The position numbers and the translations under genes were made by a program. Below, piece by piece: positions 33,696-43,880 of a stretch of 64,000 nucleotides of DNA. Source of the DNA: a bacterium. GTDB lineage: Bacteria; Bacteroidota; Ignavibacteria; Kapaibacteriales; UBA7675. Every line of letters begins with the position of its first letter. The first letter of the stretch is position 1. Location of the stretch: contig JAUIKM010000003.1 of assembly GCA_030430495.1 (NCBI GenBank), positions 186,001-250,000 on the forward strand. Reading direction: 5' to 3'. Below the pieces are notes generated by a model that had not been told where the DNA came from, did no database searches, and saw nothing but the letters and a program-made list of their open reading frames with translations.

Positions 33696-36600
33696 ATGCG
33701 CAATCACGATCAACGACTGTTGGAAGAACGCCGCGCCGGTCTGTACTTCAGCCGGCTGCGCGAGATTATCGAAATGCACGCCGCCGGACCACGTGAGCGC
33801 CTGCTGCGCCTCTGCGAATGCCAGGCCGAATTCGCCGTCGAAATGCTGCGCGAACACCCGCAGCTCTTCGGCGACTCCACCGCGCGCCTCCTCTACCTCG
33901 TCGATCGCTACGACATCCACGCCAACCTGGCCGAGGAAAATGCCGCGCTCGACGCCCTCGGCCGCCACGTTGAGCTGCACCCCGAAGCGTTCGTGTCCGA
34001 CGCCACGCTGGAATCCGCGCTGCGCGCCGTGGCCCTGCTCATAACCCAGATTACCGCCGTGCGCGCCGATGCAGACCTCTACATGCTCTATCGCAACGCG
34101 CGGCCGCTGCAACGCGAAGGCGTCGGCAACCAGGCCGAACGCATCGCCGCTCTGCGCGCCACCATCCTGCACTTTGAAGAGCCGGAACAGCGCGACTCCG
34201 GCGCGCGACGCGTCTGCGTGCACTGCCGCGCCGACGAACTGGGTGAGTTCCGCCTGATCCTCTGGAACGAATGGAGCGACCTCAGCAAACTGGCCTGGCC
34301 CTTTGCCTCCGTCCAGCTGTTTAATCTGGTGCGCGCCGAAGACGATCCGACGCTCTGGTCCACCAGCACCAACTCGCTCGTCGTGCTCGAACCCGACATC
34401 CTGATCGACGCGACGGAAGTGGCCGACTGTTTTCTGCACAACGGCACCAATCCCTGGATGGCGCTGCTGCGCAAATTTGTGCTGACCGAAGCCGGTGCCG
34501 CGATGGTGCTCGGCAACGTCGTCAACTACCTGCTGGACGACCTCGTGGCCCACGGCCCGCGCGAAGCCGACGACGTCATCAATGAAGGATTGCGCCAACG
34601 CCTGATTACCACCCTGACCGTCTTTGCGCGACGGCCCGAGTCGGCACTGGAACTGCGCGACCTGGCGCGCCTGCACTACGACAACCTGCGCGATTGCCTG
34701 CGCGAACTGCCGCTGGACCACGCCGACGTCGAACCCAGTTTTGCCGCGCCGCGCTACGGCCTGCAGGGTCGCCTGGACCTCATGCTCGCCTTTCCCGATG
34801 AGCCGCAGCGCCGCGACATCGTCGAACTCAAAAGCGGCAAACCGCAATCCGGCGCCGAAGGCATCTGGCGCAACCACCTCGCCCAGGTGGCCTGTTACGA
34901 TCTGCTGCTGGACGCTTCCATCCCCGGACGCCGCGGCTCCAGTTCCATCCTGTATTCGCGTGCGGTGGAACACGCCATTCGCCCCGCCCCGCGCAATGCG
35001 TCGCTGCGTCGCGAAGTCATCGTCGTGCGCAACTGCATCGTCGCGCTCGAATATCTGCTGGCCAACCGCCGCGCCAAAGTGCTCAAACGCCTGCGCCCCG
35101 GCCACGCCGGCCGGATGCCCTCCTATGCCGAGCCGGATCTGCTGGGTTTTCACACGGATTACTCCACCGTCGGCTCGCTCGAAAGAAAATACTTTTTGCT
35201 TTTCACCGCGTTTACGGCGCGCGAGCACTGGGCCGGCCGCCTGGGCGGCGAGCGCAACGACGGTTTTGCCGACCTCTGGCGGCGCAGCCTGAGCGAAAAA
35301 GTGAGTGAGATGCGCGCCCTTGCGCCGCTCGCGATCGATCCGGAAACAAGCGACTTCGAACGGCTGCGACTGCGCCTCAACTTCGACGGCCGCGACGGAC
35401 GCCTCTCGACCATTCGCCGCGGCGACGTGGCCATCCTGACGCCCTGCCCCGACGATCCGCAGGAGCGCCGCGAGCCGGGCATCCTGCTGCGCGTGCTCGT
35501 GCGCGAGATCGATCAGGACGGCGTCTACGTCAGCGTGCGCAGCCGCCGCGTCGATCCGAATCTGTGGACGCGGCACGCGGCCTGGGCGCTGGAGCACGAC
35601 TTCATGGGCACGCCTTTCAAGTCCATGTATGAATCGCTGCGCGAGTTCATGGCCGCCGACCTGAGCACGCGCCGGCTGATCCTCGGCCTTGAAGCGCCGC
35701 GCGTCGATCCGATTCGCACAGTGACCGTTGACGGCCTGACGGATCAGCAAAACGAGCAACTGGCGCGCGCCCTGGCCGCACGGGATTACTATCTGCTGCA
35801 GGGGCCGCCCGGCACCGGCAAGACCTCGCGCATGCTCCGCACGCTCGTGGCGCAGCTCTACGACGATCCCTCGGAAACCGTGGCCGTCATGGCTTTTACC
35901 AACCGCGCCGTAGACGAAATCTGCGAAGTGCTGCTCAAAGCCGAGCCGCCGCTGCCCTTCCTGCGCCTGGGCGGCATCGACAGCACGAGTTTTCCGGAGA
36001 CGACGCTCTCGGCGCAGACCGCCGAGAGCGATTTCGAAACAGCGGCGCGGCTGATCCACTCCACCCGCATCCTCGTCGGCACGGCCGCATCCATGTCCGC
36101 GCAGCGCGAATTGATGGAATTGCGCGAATTCACGACGGCAATCATCGATGAGGCCGCTCAGATCCTCGAACCGCAGATTGCCGGCCTGCTGACGCGTTTC
36201 AAACGCCGCATTCTCATCGGCGATGAAAAACAAATGCCCTCCGTCGTGACGCAGCCCGAGAGCGGCCTGAGCGTCACCGACGCCGAGCTCAACGCCATCG
36301 GGCTGCGCGACCTGCGGCGCTCGCTCTTTGAACGCCTGCTGGAGCGCTGCCAGGCCGAAGGCTGGGACCACGCCTGGGGCGCCATCAGCGTGCAGGGACG
36401 CATGCATGCCGACCTGATGCGCTGGCCCAACGAACGGTTCTACGGCGGTATCCTGCGCACCTTTGCGGACTGGCAAAATGCCGCTTCTGTTCACCCCGGA
36501 GTTGAAATCGACGCGGCGACGCAGCGTCCGCTGACGCGCGCGCTGCTGGAGCAACGCCTCGTGTTCATGAATTCAGGAATTGAAAACGGCACGCAGATTC

Positions 36601-37022
36601 ACCGCTCCGAAGCGCGCGCCGTCGCCGAGATCGTCAAACGACTCGCACAGCTCCTGGGCGAAAATTTCCAGGAACAGTCGATCGGCGTCATTACGCCCTT
36701 CCGTACCCAGATTGCCGCCATCCGCCAGGCCCTCGGCGAGGAACTCGCGGACGTCGTGCGCGTCGAAACCGTCGAGCGTTTCCAGGGCGCCGAACGCGAC
36801 GTCATCATTCTCTCGACCGCAATCAGTCATCCGGCGCGCCTGCCCTCTATGACGGCGCTCAATATCGACGGCACGGTGGATCGCAAACTCAACGTGGCGA
36901 TGACGCGCGCACGTCGACAATTTATTCTCGTCGGCGTCGAAGAAATCCTGCAGCTGAGTCCGCACTACGCCGACCTCATCCGGCATATCCGCGCCCACGG
37001 AGCCGTTTTTGACATGCCCTGA
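33696..37022 (+). CDS. Cas4-like nuclease fused to Dna2/UPF1-type SF1 helicase
   Basis: 1108 residues. The middle holds a PD-(D/E)xK nuclease: GLQGRLDLML, DIVELKSGK and the Q-x-x-x-Y motif in HLAQVACYDLL, as in Cas4/Dna2. The C-terminal half is an SF1B helicase: LLQGPPGTGKTS (Walker A, about residue 702), IIDEAAQI, GDEKQMPS, VITPFRTQI, VERFQGAERDVIILS and NVAMTRARRQF. The order nuclease then helicase is that of eukaryotic Dna2, so a role in end resection or flap processing is likely. Conserved Cys for a Cas4-type iron-sulfur cluster were not obvious. It stands alone upstream of pyrG. It could also be a defence helicase-nuclease. Confidence 0.88.
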   Translation: MRNHDQRLLEERRAGLYFSRLREIIEMHAAGPRERLLRLCECQAEFAVEMLREHPQLFGDSTARLLYLVDRYDIHANLAEENAALDALGRHVELHPEAFVSDATLESALRAVALLITQITAVRADADLYMLYRNARPLQREGVGNQAERIAALRATILHFEEPEQRDSGARRVCVHCRADELGEFRLILWNEWSDLSKLAWPFASVQLFNLVRAEDDPTLWSTSTNSLVVLEPDILIDATEVADCFLHNGTNPWMALLRKFVLTEAGAAMVLGNVVNYLLDDLVAHGPREADDVINEGLRQRLITTLTVFARRPESALELRDLARLHYDNLRDCLRELPLDHADVEPSFAAPRYGLQGRLDLMLAFPDEPQRRDIVELKSGKPQSGAEGIWRNHLAQVACYDLLLDASIPGRRGSSSILYSRAVEHAIRPAPRNASLRREVIVVRNCIVALEYLLANRRAKVLKRLRPGHAGRMPSYAEPDLLGFHTDYSTVGSLERKYFLLFTAFTAREHWAGRLGGERNDGFADLWRRSLSEKVSEMRALAPLAIDPETSDFERLRLRLNFDGRDGRLSTIRRGDVAILTPCPDDPQERREPGILLRVLVREIDQDGVYVSVRSRRVDPNLWTRHAAWALEHDFMGTPFKSMYESLREFMAADLSTRRLILGLEAPRVDPIRTVTVDGLTDQQNEQLARALAARDYYLLQGPPGTGKTSRMLRTLVAQLYDDPSETVAVMAFTNRAVDEICEVLLKAEPPLPFLRLGGIDSTSFPETTLSAQTAESDFETAARLIHSTRILVGTAASMSAQRELMELREFTTAIIDEAAQILEPQIAGLLTRFKRRILIGDEKQMPSVVTQPESGLSVTDAELNAIGLRDLRRSLFERLLERCQAEGWDHAWGAISVQGRMHADLMRWPNERFYGGILRTFADWQNAASVHPGVEIDAATQRPLTRALLEQRLVFMNSGIENGTQIHRSEARAVAEIVKRLAQLLGENFQEQSIGVITPFRTQIAAIRQALGEELADVVRVETVERFQGAERDVIILSTAISHPARLPSMTALNIDGTVDRKLNVAMTRARRQFILVGVEEILQLSPHYADLIRHIRAHGAVFDMP

Positions 37023-37169
37023 GCCGGAAACAAAATTTCAGTATCGTGCTGCTTGGTAAAAAATTCGTAGTTTTGCGCTTTTGAAAATTGCCGAATTGTC
37101 CTGTCTGAAATTATTCGCAATCCAGTCTTTTCCTGATACACTTGTCCAATTCTAGCCCGGAGTTGTCGC

Positions 37170-38783
37170 TTGGCGAAGAATACGCGTTATCTCTTTATTA
37201 CCGGTGGTGTCCTTTCCTCTCTCGGCAAAGGCATTGCGTCCGCCTCGCTCGGTCTGTTGCTGCAGGAGCGCGGTCACACCGTAACGATAGCCAAATTCGA
37301 TCCCTACATCAACGTCGATCCCGGCACGATGAGCCCGTACCAGCACGGGGAGGTGTACGTAACCAGCGACGGCGCTGAAACGGACCTCGACCTTGGCCAC
37401 TACGAGCGCTTCCTCGACATACAGTTGAGCCGCGAGAACAACACAACCGCGGGGCAGATCTACTACGATGTGATTACCAAGGAGCGCCAGGGCAAATTTC
37501 TGGGTAAAACGGTGCAGGTGGTGCCGCATATCACCAACGAAATCAAAAAGCGCATGACCGCCTTCGAGGGCAAATACGATGTCGTCATCAATGAAATCGG
37601 CGGCACCGTCGGCGATATCGAGTCGCTGCCCTTCCTGGAAGCCAGTCGTCAGATGACGATCGAAAAAGGGCGCAGCCGCGTCCTCAACGTGCACCTGACC
37701 TACGTGCCCTACATCAAGTCCGCCGGCGAACTCAAGACCAAACCCACGCAGCACTCCGTCAAAACGCTGATGGAGTACGGGATTCAGCCCGACATCCTGC
37801 TCTGCCGCTCCGAACACAAACTCTCGCGCGACCTGCGCAACAAAATCGCACTCTTCTGCAACGTGGAAGAGCAGTCCGTCATCGAAGCGCTGGACGTCGA
37901 GACCATCTACGAAGTCCCGCTCTCGTATCGCCGGCGAAACCTGGACGAAATCGTCTGCAAAAAACTCGACCTGAAAAGCGAGCGCCCCAAAATGACGACC
38001 TGGTCGCGGTTTGTCAACAAGATCAAAAACCCGACCGACGAAGTTGAGATTGCCTTTGTCGGCAAGTACACCGAGTACCACGACGCCTACAAGAGCATCA
38101 TCGAAGCAATGGTCCACGCCGGCGCAGTGGCCAACACGCGCGCCAACCTGCGCTGGGTCGACAGCGAGCAGCTCCAGGGCGAGGAACTGCTGAAAGAACT
38201 GGAAGGCATCCACGGCGTGCTCGTGGCGCCCGGCTTCGGCAGCCGCGGCGTGGAAGGTAAAATCCAGGCCATCGAGATGGTGCGCAGGAAAAACATTCCC
38301 TTCTTCGGCATCTGCCTCGGCCTGCAGTGCGCCGTCATTGAATACGCGCGCAACGTCTGCGGCCTGAAAGACGCCAACTCCGGCGAGTTCGGCAAGTTTG
38401 AACACAACGTCATCGATCTGATGCCCGACCAGAAGGGACTCGTCAACAAAGGCGGTACCATGCGACTGGGCGACTACCCCTGCGTGCTCAAACCCGGTAC
38501 GCGCGCACGCGACGCCTATAAAAAAGATGTGATTAACGAACGTCATCGCCATCGTTACGAGGTCAACAACGAATATCGCGGCCTGCTGGAAGAACACGGT
38601 ATGGTGTTCAGTGGGCTCTCGCCCGACGGCAACCTCGTCGAGATGATCGAACTGTCCGATCATCCCTGGTTCGTCGCCGGACAGTTCCATCCGGAATTTG
38701 AGTCGACGGCCGTCAGCGGGCACCCGCTTTTTGTCGGTTTTATCAAAGCAGCGCGGGCATACAAGTCCGGTCTGTCCGACTGA
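37170..38783 (+). CDS. pyrG: CTP synthase
   Basis: Converts UTP to CTP with glutamine as nitrogen donor. 537 residues. The synthetase domain starts [20 protein letters not shown], with [20 protein letters not shown]. The glutaminase domain has the nucleophile Cys ([12 protein letters not shown]) and the His-Glu pair ([10 protein letters not shown]). Start: the TTG at 37,170 is required to include the conserved N-terminus, with GGAG seven bases upstream and no ATG or GTG in frame nearby. A single gene with no operon partner, following the helicase by about 150 bases. Confidence 0.98.
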   Translation: MAKNTRYLFITGGVLSSLGKGIASASLGLLLQERGHTVTIAKFDPYINVDPGTMSPYQHGEVYVTSDGAETDLDLGHYERFLDIQLSRENNTTAGQIYYDVITKERQGKFLGKTVQVVPHITNEIKKRMTAFEGKYDVVINEIGGTVGDIESLPFLEASRQMTIEKGRSRVLNVHLTYVPYIKSAGELKTKPTQHSVKTLMEYGIQPDILLCRSEHKLSRDLRNKIALFCNVEEQSVIEALDVETIYEVPLSYRRRNLDEIVCKKLDLKSERPKMTTWSRFVNKIKNPTDEVEIAFVGKYTEYHDAYKSIIEAMVHAGAVANTRANLRWVDSEQLQGEELLKELEGIHGVLVAPGFGSRGVEGKIQAIEMVRRKNIPFFGICLGLQCAVIEYARNVCGLKDANSGEFGKFEHNVIDLMPDQKGLVNKGGTMRLGDYPCVLKPGTRARDAYKKDVINERHRHRYEVNNEYRGLLEEHGMVFSGLSPDGNLVEMIELSDHPWFVAGQFHPEFESTAVSGHPLFVGFIKAARAYKSGLSD

Positions 38784-38912
38784 CGCGACGACGACACCGG
38801 GAGACGAGCGGGCCTGCGCGCACTATTTTGTGCGGCGGCGCAATCAGGACGGGGCCGCACGCGTCTGAAATCGCATCGCTCCCGGACAGTCGAACCTCAG
38901 ACAGCAAATCGT

Positions 38913-39416
38913 ATGACTTATTCCACAAACAATCTGGCAGCCCGCATCAAATCCTTCACAAAGTGGGCGCTCGCGGCAGCAATTGTTCCGATGTTATTTG
39001 TAGTTTCTGGCGCGTCGCATCTTTCCGCCCAGAAAAAAGACAGCGTATACATGGGGAAACCTCGCACAACCGAGGGCGATACGCTGACGAGCAAGACCGG
39101 CCTGAAAACGATCGACATTCGGATTGGCAAAGGCAAGCCGGCCGTTAAAGGATCCTCCGTCTTTGTTCATTACGTCGCCAAACTTGAGGATGGAACGATC
39201 TTCGACAGCGCGGATGACAAGGCCAGACCGTTTGTCTTTAAACTCGGAAAAGGCAAGGTCATCAAAGGATGGGACGAAGGCATCGTAGGCATGAAAGTCG
39301 GAGGCAAACGCATTTTGATCGTTCCGCCGGAACTTGGTTACGGCGGCGAAGCTTATGGTCCGATACCGGCCAATTCGACGCTTGTCTTTGAAGTCGATTT
39401 GGTCGACGTACGTTAA
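38913..39416 (+). CDS. FKBP-type peptidyl-prolyl isomerase, exported
   Basis: Speeds prolyl isomerisation in exported proteins. 167 residues: an N-terminal signal segment (WALAAAIVPMLFVVSGASHLSAQ) then a single FKBP domain with VFVHYVAKLEDGTIFDS, GKVIKGWDEGIVGMKVGGKR and IPPELGYGG-like (VPPELGYGGEAYG), ending LVFEVDLVDV. It is an envelope protein, periplasmic or lipoprotein-free. It follows pyrG on the same strand but is probably transcribed separately. Confidence 0.94.
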   Translation: MTYSTNNLAARIKSFTKWALAAAIVPMLFVVSGASHLSAQKKDSVYMGKPRTTEGDTLTSKTGLKTIDIRIGKGKPAVKGSSVFVHYVAKLEDGTIFDSADDKARPFVFKLGKGKVIKGWDEGIVGMKVGGKRILIVPPELGYGGEAYGPIPANSTLVFEVDLVDVR

Positions 39417-39466
39417 CAGAGCATGCCATGAAGTGTTAAGTTTCGCAATTTGCACAAGGTATACAC

Positions 39467-40735
39467 ATGCGCGTCAGCAACATTATTCTGTGTGAGTGCG
39501 TCCGCACCGATGCCTTTTACCCCTTCACGGTGCTGCACACTTTGTGGGAACTGCGCATCGGCGCAATCAGTAGCATCGACAAAATCCGCCACTTTTTCCC
39601 CGACGCGCGAGTTAACTTTCACGGCCGTCCCAAACAAATTGCCTCCTGGCGCGAGCGTTTCAAGACGCCCGTCCTCGAAGTCGCCGAGGGCGACATCCTG
39701 ATCATGCGCGCCGATATGTTAATTAACACGGAGCTGTACAGCCGGCTTAAAAACATCATCGAGGGCCGGCGGCGGCTGGACGACACGGGCGGCATCGTGC
39801 GCCTCGAATCGGACGGCGCGATGGTCGGCATGTACCTGCCCGCCAACAGAGTGCAGCCTGAATGGCGCAACGACATCGACCGGCTGACGGACTTCGGCGA
39901 TGAAATCTACCGCGATGCAGCCATTGTTAACATCCCCGCCGTCATGCCCGCCTACCTCTGGCACTGCATCAATCTCTGCGGCGACGCACTGGAGGACGAC
40001 TTAAACATTCTGGGCGCAACGCCCGACCACGAGGCGCTGAAACAGCAGGGCGTGTTTGCCGTCAACCCCGATAATATTCACCTCGGCCGCAACGTTGCAA
40101 TTGCGCCTACGGTAGTGCTGGATGCCTCCGAAGGACCGGTAATTATCGGCGACAACGCAGTAATCATGCCGCAGTCCACAATTCTGGGCCCGGCTTTTAT
40201 CGGTGCAAATTCCACCGTTAAAATTGGCGCAAAAATTTACGGCGGCAGCAACATCGGCCCCGTCTGCAAGGTCGGCGGCGAAATCGAAGCTTCGATTATC
40301 CACGGTTATTCCAACAAACAGCACGACGGTTTTCTCGGTCACTCGTTCCTGGGCGAATGGGTTAACATCGGCGCCGACACCAACACCTCCGATCTGAAGA
40401 ACAACTACACGACGGTTAAAGTCTTTCTTCCGATGGGCCCGGTCGACACCGGCAGCCTCTTCCTCGGCGTCTTAATGGGCGATCACTGCAAGACCGGAAT
40501 TAACACGATGTTAAACACCGGCTCCGTTATCGGCGTCTCCTGCAACGTCTTCGGCGGCGACTACTGCAAAAAAACCATGCCCTCATTTTCCTGGGGTTGC
40601 GGCGACGGATCGACTATTTTCAGCATCGAACGCGCACTCAATCTGGCTCGCACAGTAATGGCGCGCCGCGGTAAAACACTGGCCGAAAACGAGGAACTGC
40701 TCCTGCGCATGGAGTACGAGGAATGTTACGACTGA
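39467..40735 (+). CDS. Alternate GlmU-like UDP-GlcNAc diphosphorylase/acetyltransferase
   Basis: 422 residues. The N-terminal 180 residues form a nucleotidyltransferase-like domain, with the C-terminal part a left-handed beta-helix of hexapeptide repeats (VVIIGDNAVIMPQSTILGPAFIG-type, then SNIGPVCKVGGEIEAS) and GHSFLGEWVNIGADTNTSDLKNNY. This matches the 'alternate' GlmU family of Bacteroidetes/Chlorobi, thought to make UDP-GlcNAc for the cell wall and LPS. AAGG seven bases before the ATG supports the start. It lies close to the ftsQAZ group, which is compatible with a cell-wall role. Confidence 0.85.
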   Translation: MRVSNIILCECVRTDAFYPFTVLHTLWELRIGAISSIDKIRHFFPDARVNFHGRPKQIASWRERFKTPVLEVAEGDILIMRADMLINTELYSRLKNIIEGRRRLDDTGGIVRLESDGAMVGMYLPANRVQPEWRNDIDRLTDFGDEIYRDAAIVNIPAVMPAYLWHCINLCGDALEDDLNILGATPDHEALKQQGVFAVNPDNIHLGRNVAIAPTVVLDASEGPVIIGDNAVIMPQSTILGPAFIGANSTVKIGAKIYGGSNIGPVCKVGGEIEASIIHGYSNKQHDGFLGHSFLGEWVNIGADTNTSDLKNNYTTVKVFLPMGPVDTGSLFLGVLMGDHCKTGINTMLNTGSVIGVSCNVFGGDYCKKTMPSFSWGCGDGSTIFSIERALNLARTVMARRGKTLAENEELLLRMEYEECYD

Positions 40736-40914
40736 GCCCGCCTGTTCACTCCGCACTTCTTTCCTGACAGCCTTTTAAATCCGCTTTTGTTTGGCCCGCT
40801 CCGGTCGCGTGTCCGGTCGTGTTAAACGCAAGGCATCCGGGTCGCGCTGCGCGTGAACAGCTGTGAGCCGACCAATCCGGTTGTGCAGCCCGTATGCCCT
40901 GATCGGCCCGGTTT

Positions 40915-40955
40915 GAACAAAAAAGGGCGTCATTGTTCAATGAACAATGACGCCC
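40915..40955 (-). terminator. Intrinsic terminator of the ftsQAZ operon
   Basis: A nearly perfect palindrome: stem GGGCGTCATTGTTCA paired with its complement around one base. Six T follow on the minus strand. It lies about 40 bases after the ftsZ stop. Confidence 0.92.
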
Positions 40956-40993
40956 GGCGTGTTTATGCAATCGCCTGTATTGCCGTGTTTTGT

Positions 40994-42343
40994 TTAATCC
41001 ATAATCTTGCGCAGGAATGCGGGCTTTTCGCGGCTGGCGGCCGCCTGGCGCGCGGGGCCGAAATCGCTCTGCTGCTGTTGATCTTCCTGGCTGTCGTGCT
41101 CGTCATTCGCAAAATCCATATCGCGCGAGACGGAATTAAGCGTGTTCAGACGAATCGTTCCGCCGCCGCTGCGCCGCTGATACGCGGGCTCGTCGTACTT
41201 TTGCAACTCCTGAACGCCCGAAGGGCTTTCGTTCGGCATAGGACGCGAGACGCGATAGGTCTGGCGCTGGGGCTCTTCGTCCATTTTCTGCTCTTCATCG
41301 GCCTCAACCCGCTGACTGCGCTTCATGTCGGGGTGAATGTCCTGCACCTTGGTCGCCGCGGCGGCGTAGGGTTTGGACTGCGCGCTTTCGCGACGGAAAC
41401 CCGTCGCTACAACCGTCACCATCAGCTGATCTTCCAGTTTTTCGTCAAAGACGATACCGTGGATCAGGTTGACGTCCGCGCCGGCGGCGCTTTCGATGAC
41501 GGAGATGGCTTCACCGATTTCGAACATCGTCATGTTCATACCGCCGGTGATGTTGACGAGCACACCCTGCGCGCCTTTGATGGACACGCCTTCGAGCAGC
41601 GGCGAGGAAATGGCGTTCTGGGCCGCATCCACCGCGCGGTTTTCACCGCCGGCCGTGCCGGTGCCCATGAGCGCATCGCCCGTGCCGCGCATGATCGTGC
41701 GCACGTCGGCAAAATCGACGTTGATATAGCCGTGGCCCGAGATAATGTCTGCAATGCCGCGCGTGGCGTCGTGCAGGACGTTATCAACTTTCTGGAAAGC
41801 ATCGACAAACGAGGTGTGTTTGTCGATGATCGACATGAGCTTCTGATTGGGAATCACGATCAGCGCGTCAACGTGCTTGCGAAGCTCGGCTATGCCGGCT
41901 TCGGCCACGCCCGCGCGCTTGCCGCCTTCCCACAGGAAGGGTTTCGTCACGATGGCGACCGTCAGCGCGCCGAGTTCCTGCGCGGCCTTGGCCACGACGG
42001 GCGCACCGCCCGTTCCCGTTCCGCCGCCCATCCCGGCGGTGAGGAACACCATGTCGCTGCCCGTCAGAGCTTCGCGGATTTCAGCCATGCTTTCCTCGAC
42101 GGCCAGACCGCCGACGGAAGGATCCGCGCCCGCGCCGAGTCCGCGGGTGGACTCCGATCCCACCTGGATTTTCACCGGCGCCAGGTTGTTGTCCAGCGCC
42201 TGTGCATCGGTATTGGCGGCCACAAAGTCAACCCCGGTCAGACCGCGGTTAATCATGCTGTTGATGGCGTTGCCGCCGCCGCCGCCAACACCCACTACGC
42301 GAATTTTCGCGCCTTGTGAATACGAAGTGTCCAACTCTATCAC
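40994..42343 (-). CDS. ftsZ: Cell division protein FtsZ
   Basis: The tubulin-like GTPase that forms the division ring. 449 residues from a GTG start preceded by GGGGAAGAGG. The GTP-binding loop GGGTGTG is at residues 106-112, with VGVGGGGGNAINSM near the start and the synergy region DADLINFADV-like (GYINVDFADVRTIM). A variable linker of about 100 residues rich in Gln and Arg follows, ending in the conserved C-terminal peptide PAFLRKIMD that binds FtsA. It is the last gene of ftsQ-ftsA-ftsZ. Confidence 0.98.
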   Translation of the reverse strand: MIELDTSYSQGAKIRVVGVGGGGGNAINSMINRGLTGVDFVAANTDAQALDNNLAPVKIQVGSESTRGLGAGADPSVGGLAVEESMAEIREALTGSDMVFLTAGMGGGTGTGGAPVVAKAAQELGALTVAIVTKPFLWEGGKRAGVAEAGIAELRKHVDALIVIPNQKLMSIIDKHTSFVDAFQKVDNVLHDATRGIADIISGHGYINVDFADVRTIMRGTGDALMGTGTAGGENRAVDAAQNAISSPLLEGVSIKGAQGVLVNITGGMNMTMFEIGEAISVIESAAGADVNLIHGIVFDEKLEDQLMVTVVATGFRRESAQSKPYAAAATKVQDIHPDMKRSQRVEADEEQKMDEEPQRQTYRVSRPMPNESPSGVQELQKYDEPAYQRRSGGGTIRLNTLNSVSRDMDFANDEHDSQEDQQQQSDFGPARQAAASREKPAFLRKIMD

Positions 42344-42488
42344 GTCCTCTTCCCCTGAATGGTGCGAATATATTGTTCTTTATACTGCTGCTTGCGTTTG
42401 GGTCCGCACATGCGCCGCCGGGCTCTCGGCCGCGCCGCGCGGAAGTTTTCTGGAATTGGATCGTCTCGTCGGAATTCCGTTAAACGGA

Positions 42489-43820
42489 TCAGAGTTCCTG
42501 GAAAAAGGATTTAACGCGATCGAACACGCCGGGTTTGGCGCTCGAGTCTTCCTCAGCAGGCGCGGCAGTGCTGCGCAGCGGCTGGTGGACCGAGTAGTCG
42601 TCATACGAACGATTCATCGCGTAGCGAATCAAACCCATTCCCGTGGCAAACTGCGGGTTGCCGACTTCCGGCGTCAAACCGTCTTCGCCGAAGCCATTGG
42701 GAATGCCGAGTTTAACCGGCAGGTCAAAAATGTCGCGCGCCAGTTCCTGCGTGCCCCGCAGCAGCGCCCCGCCGCCGGTTAACACCAGGCCGGCCGACAG
42801 CTGATTGAGGAATCCCGAGCGTTTAATTTCGGCAAACGCAAACTCGAGGATTTCCTCCATGCGCGGCTGAATAATCTGGCACAGCACACTCTTGCTGACT
42901 TCCATCGGCTGCCGTCCGCCCACGGCGGGAATCATGAAAATTTCATCGCGCATAATCGTGTCCGCATAGGCGTGGCCGTAGCTGCGTTTAATGCGCTCCG
43001 CCTGCGAATTGATAATGCCAAGTCCGCGGCGAATGTCTTCGGTCACCTGCCGCGCCGCTATGCCGATAATCGACGTGTAGCGGATAATGCCGTCGTCAAA
43101 AATGGCGATGTCCGTCGTGCCGCCGCCGATGTCGATCAGCGCCACGCCTATTTCCATTTCTTCCGGCTCAAAAATTGCGTGCGAACTGGCGATCGGTTCA
43201 AGCACCAGGTCACGCACCTGATAACCCGCGCGTTCAACGCAACGGTAGATGTTCTGCAGCGCCGTGACGAGCCCCGTCACCACGTGTACATTGCCTTCCA
43301 TGCGAATCCCGCTCATGCCGACGGGGTCGCTGATGCCGTCCTGACCGTCGATGATAAAGTCCTGCGGTATAACGTGCAGGATGCGCCGGTCCGAGGGAAT
43401 CGCAATTTTTTTGGTGTCTTCAATCAAACGCGAGACATCCTGGCGCGTGATTTCGCGATCGGGGTTTGAGATCGCGACAATTCCCGTCGCCTGAATCGAC
43501 TGAATGTGATCGCCGGCGATGCCGACGAGCACGTCGTCCACTTCCACGCCGGCCTGCTGCTCCGCCTGGGAGACGGCTTCTTTGATGGCGCGGACGGTTT
43601 TTTCGATGTTAACAACCACGCCGCGGTTTAAGCCTTCGCTCGGGCTCTGGCCCAGGCCCAGAACGGTACAGGTGCGGCCGCCTTCGCTCGGTGCGGCGAT
43701 GATGCAACAGACCTTGGTCGTGCCGATGTCGAGGCCGACAATGAAGTCGGGTTCGGAAGCCGCCTCGCCGTTCTGCTCGGCGGTCCGTGTCAATCGTTGT
43801 ATGGTTTTGCGCGCGTTCAT
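42489..43820 (-). CDS. ftsA: Cell division protein FtsA
   Basis: An actin-like protein that tethers FtsZ to the membrane. 443 residues with the ATPase core: FIVGLDIGTTKVCCII (phosphate 1), VALIDIGGGTTDIAIF (phosphate 2) and SAGLVLTGGGALLRGT (adenosine). The subdomain 1C signature (VTGLVTALQNIYRCVERAG) is present. The C-terminus ends in a short amphipathic helix (GVFDRVKSFFQEL), the membrane anchor. It lies between ftsQ and ftsZ, all on the minus strand. Confidence 0.98.
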   Translation of the reverse strand: MNARKTIQRLTRTAEQNGEAASEPDFIVGLDIGTTKVCCIIAAPSEGGRTCTVLGLGQSPSEGLNRGVVVNIEKTVRAIKEAVSQAEQQAGVEVDDVLVGIAGDHIQSIQATGIVAISNPDREITRQDVSRLIEDTKKIAIPSDRRILHVIPQDFIIDGQDGISDPVGMSGIRMEGNVHVVTGLVTALQNIYRCVERAGYQVRDLVLEPIASSHAIFEPEEMEIGVALIDIGGGTTDIAIFDDGIIRYTSIIGIAARQVTEDIRRGLGIINSQAERIKRSYGHAYADTIMRDEIFMIPAVGGRQPMEVSKSVLCQIIQPRMEEILEFAFAEIKRSGFLNQLSAGLVLTGGGALLRGTQELARDIFDLPVKLGIPNGFGEDGLTPEVGNPQFATGMGLIRYAMNRSYDDYSVHQPLRSTAAPAEEDSSAKPGVFDRVKSFFQEL

Positions 43821-43880
43821 TGTATCTGCTGTTTAATTCCGTGCCGGGAGTAGCTTGCCGGAGAGGTTTAAACGACCGCG

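Noticed and set aside
33651-36554. Very long open frame antisense to the nuclease-helicase gene (also antisense to icmF at 2190-3542, pyrG at 37152-38723, ftsZ at 40853-42319)
   Set aside because: GC-rich genes with strong third-position bias leave the opposite strand free of stops. Translations lack domains and are compositionally odd, while the other strand encodes clear families.
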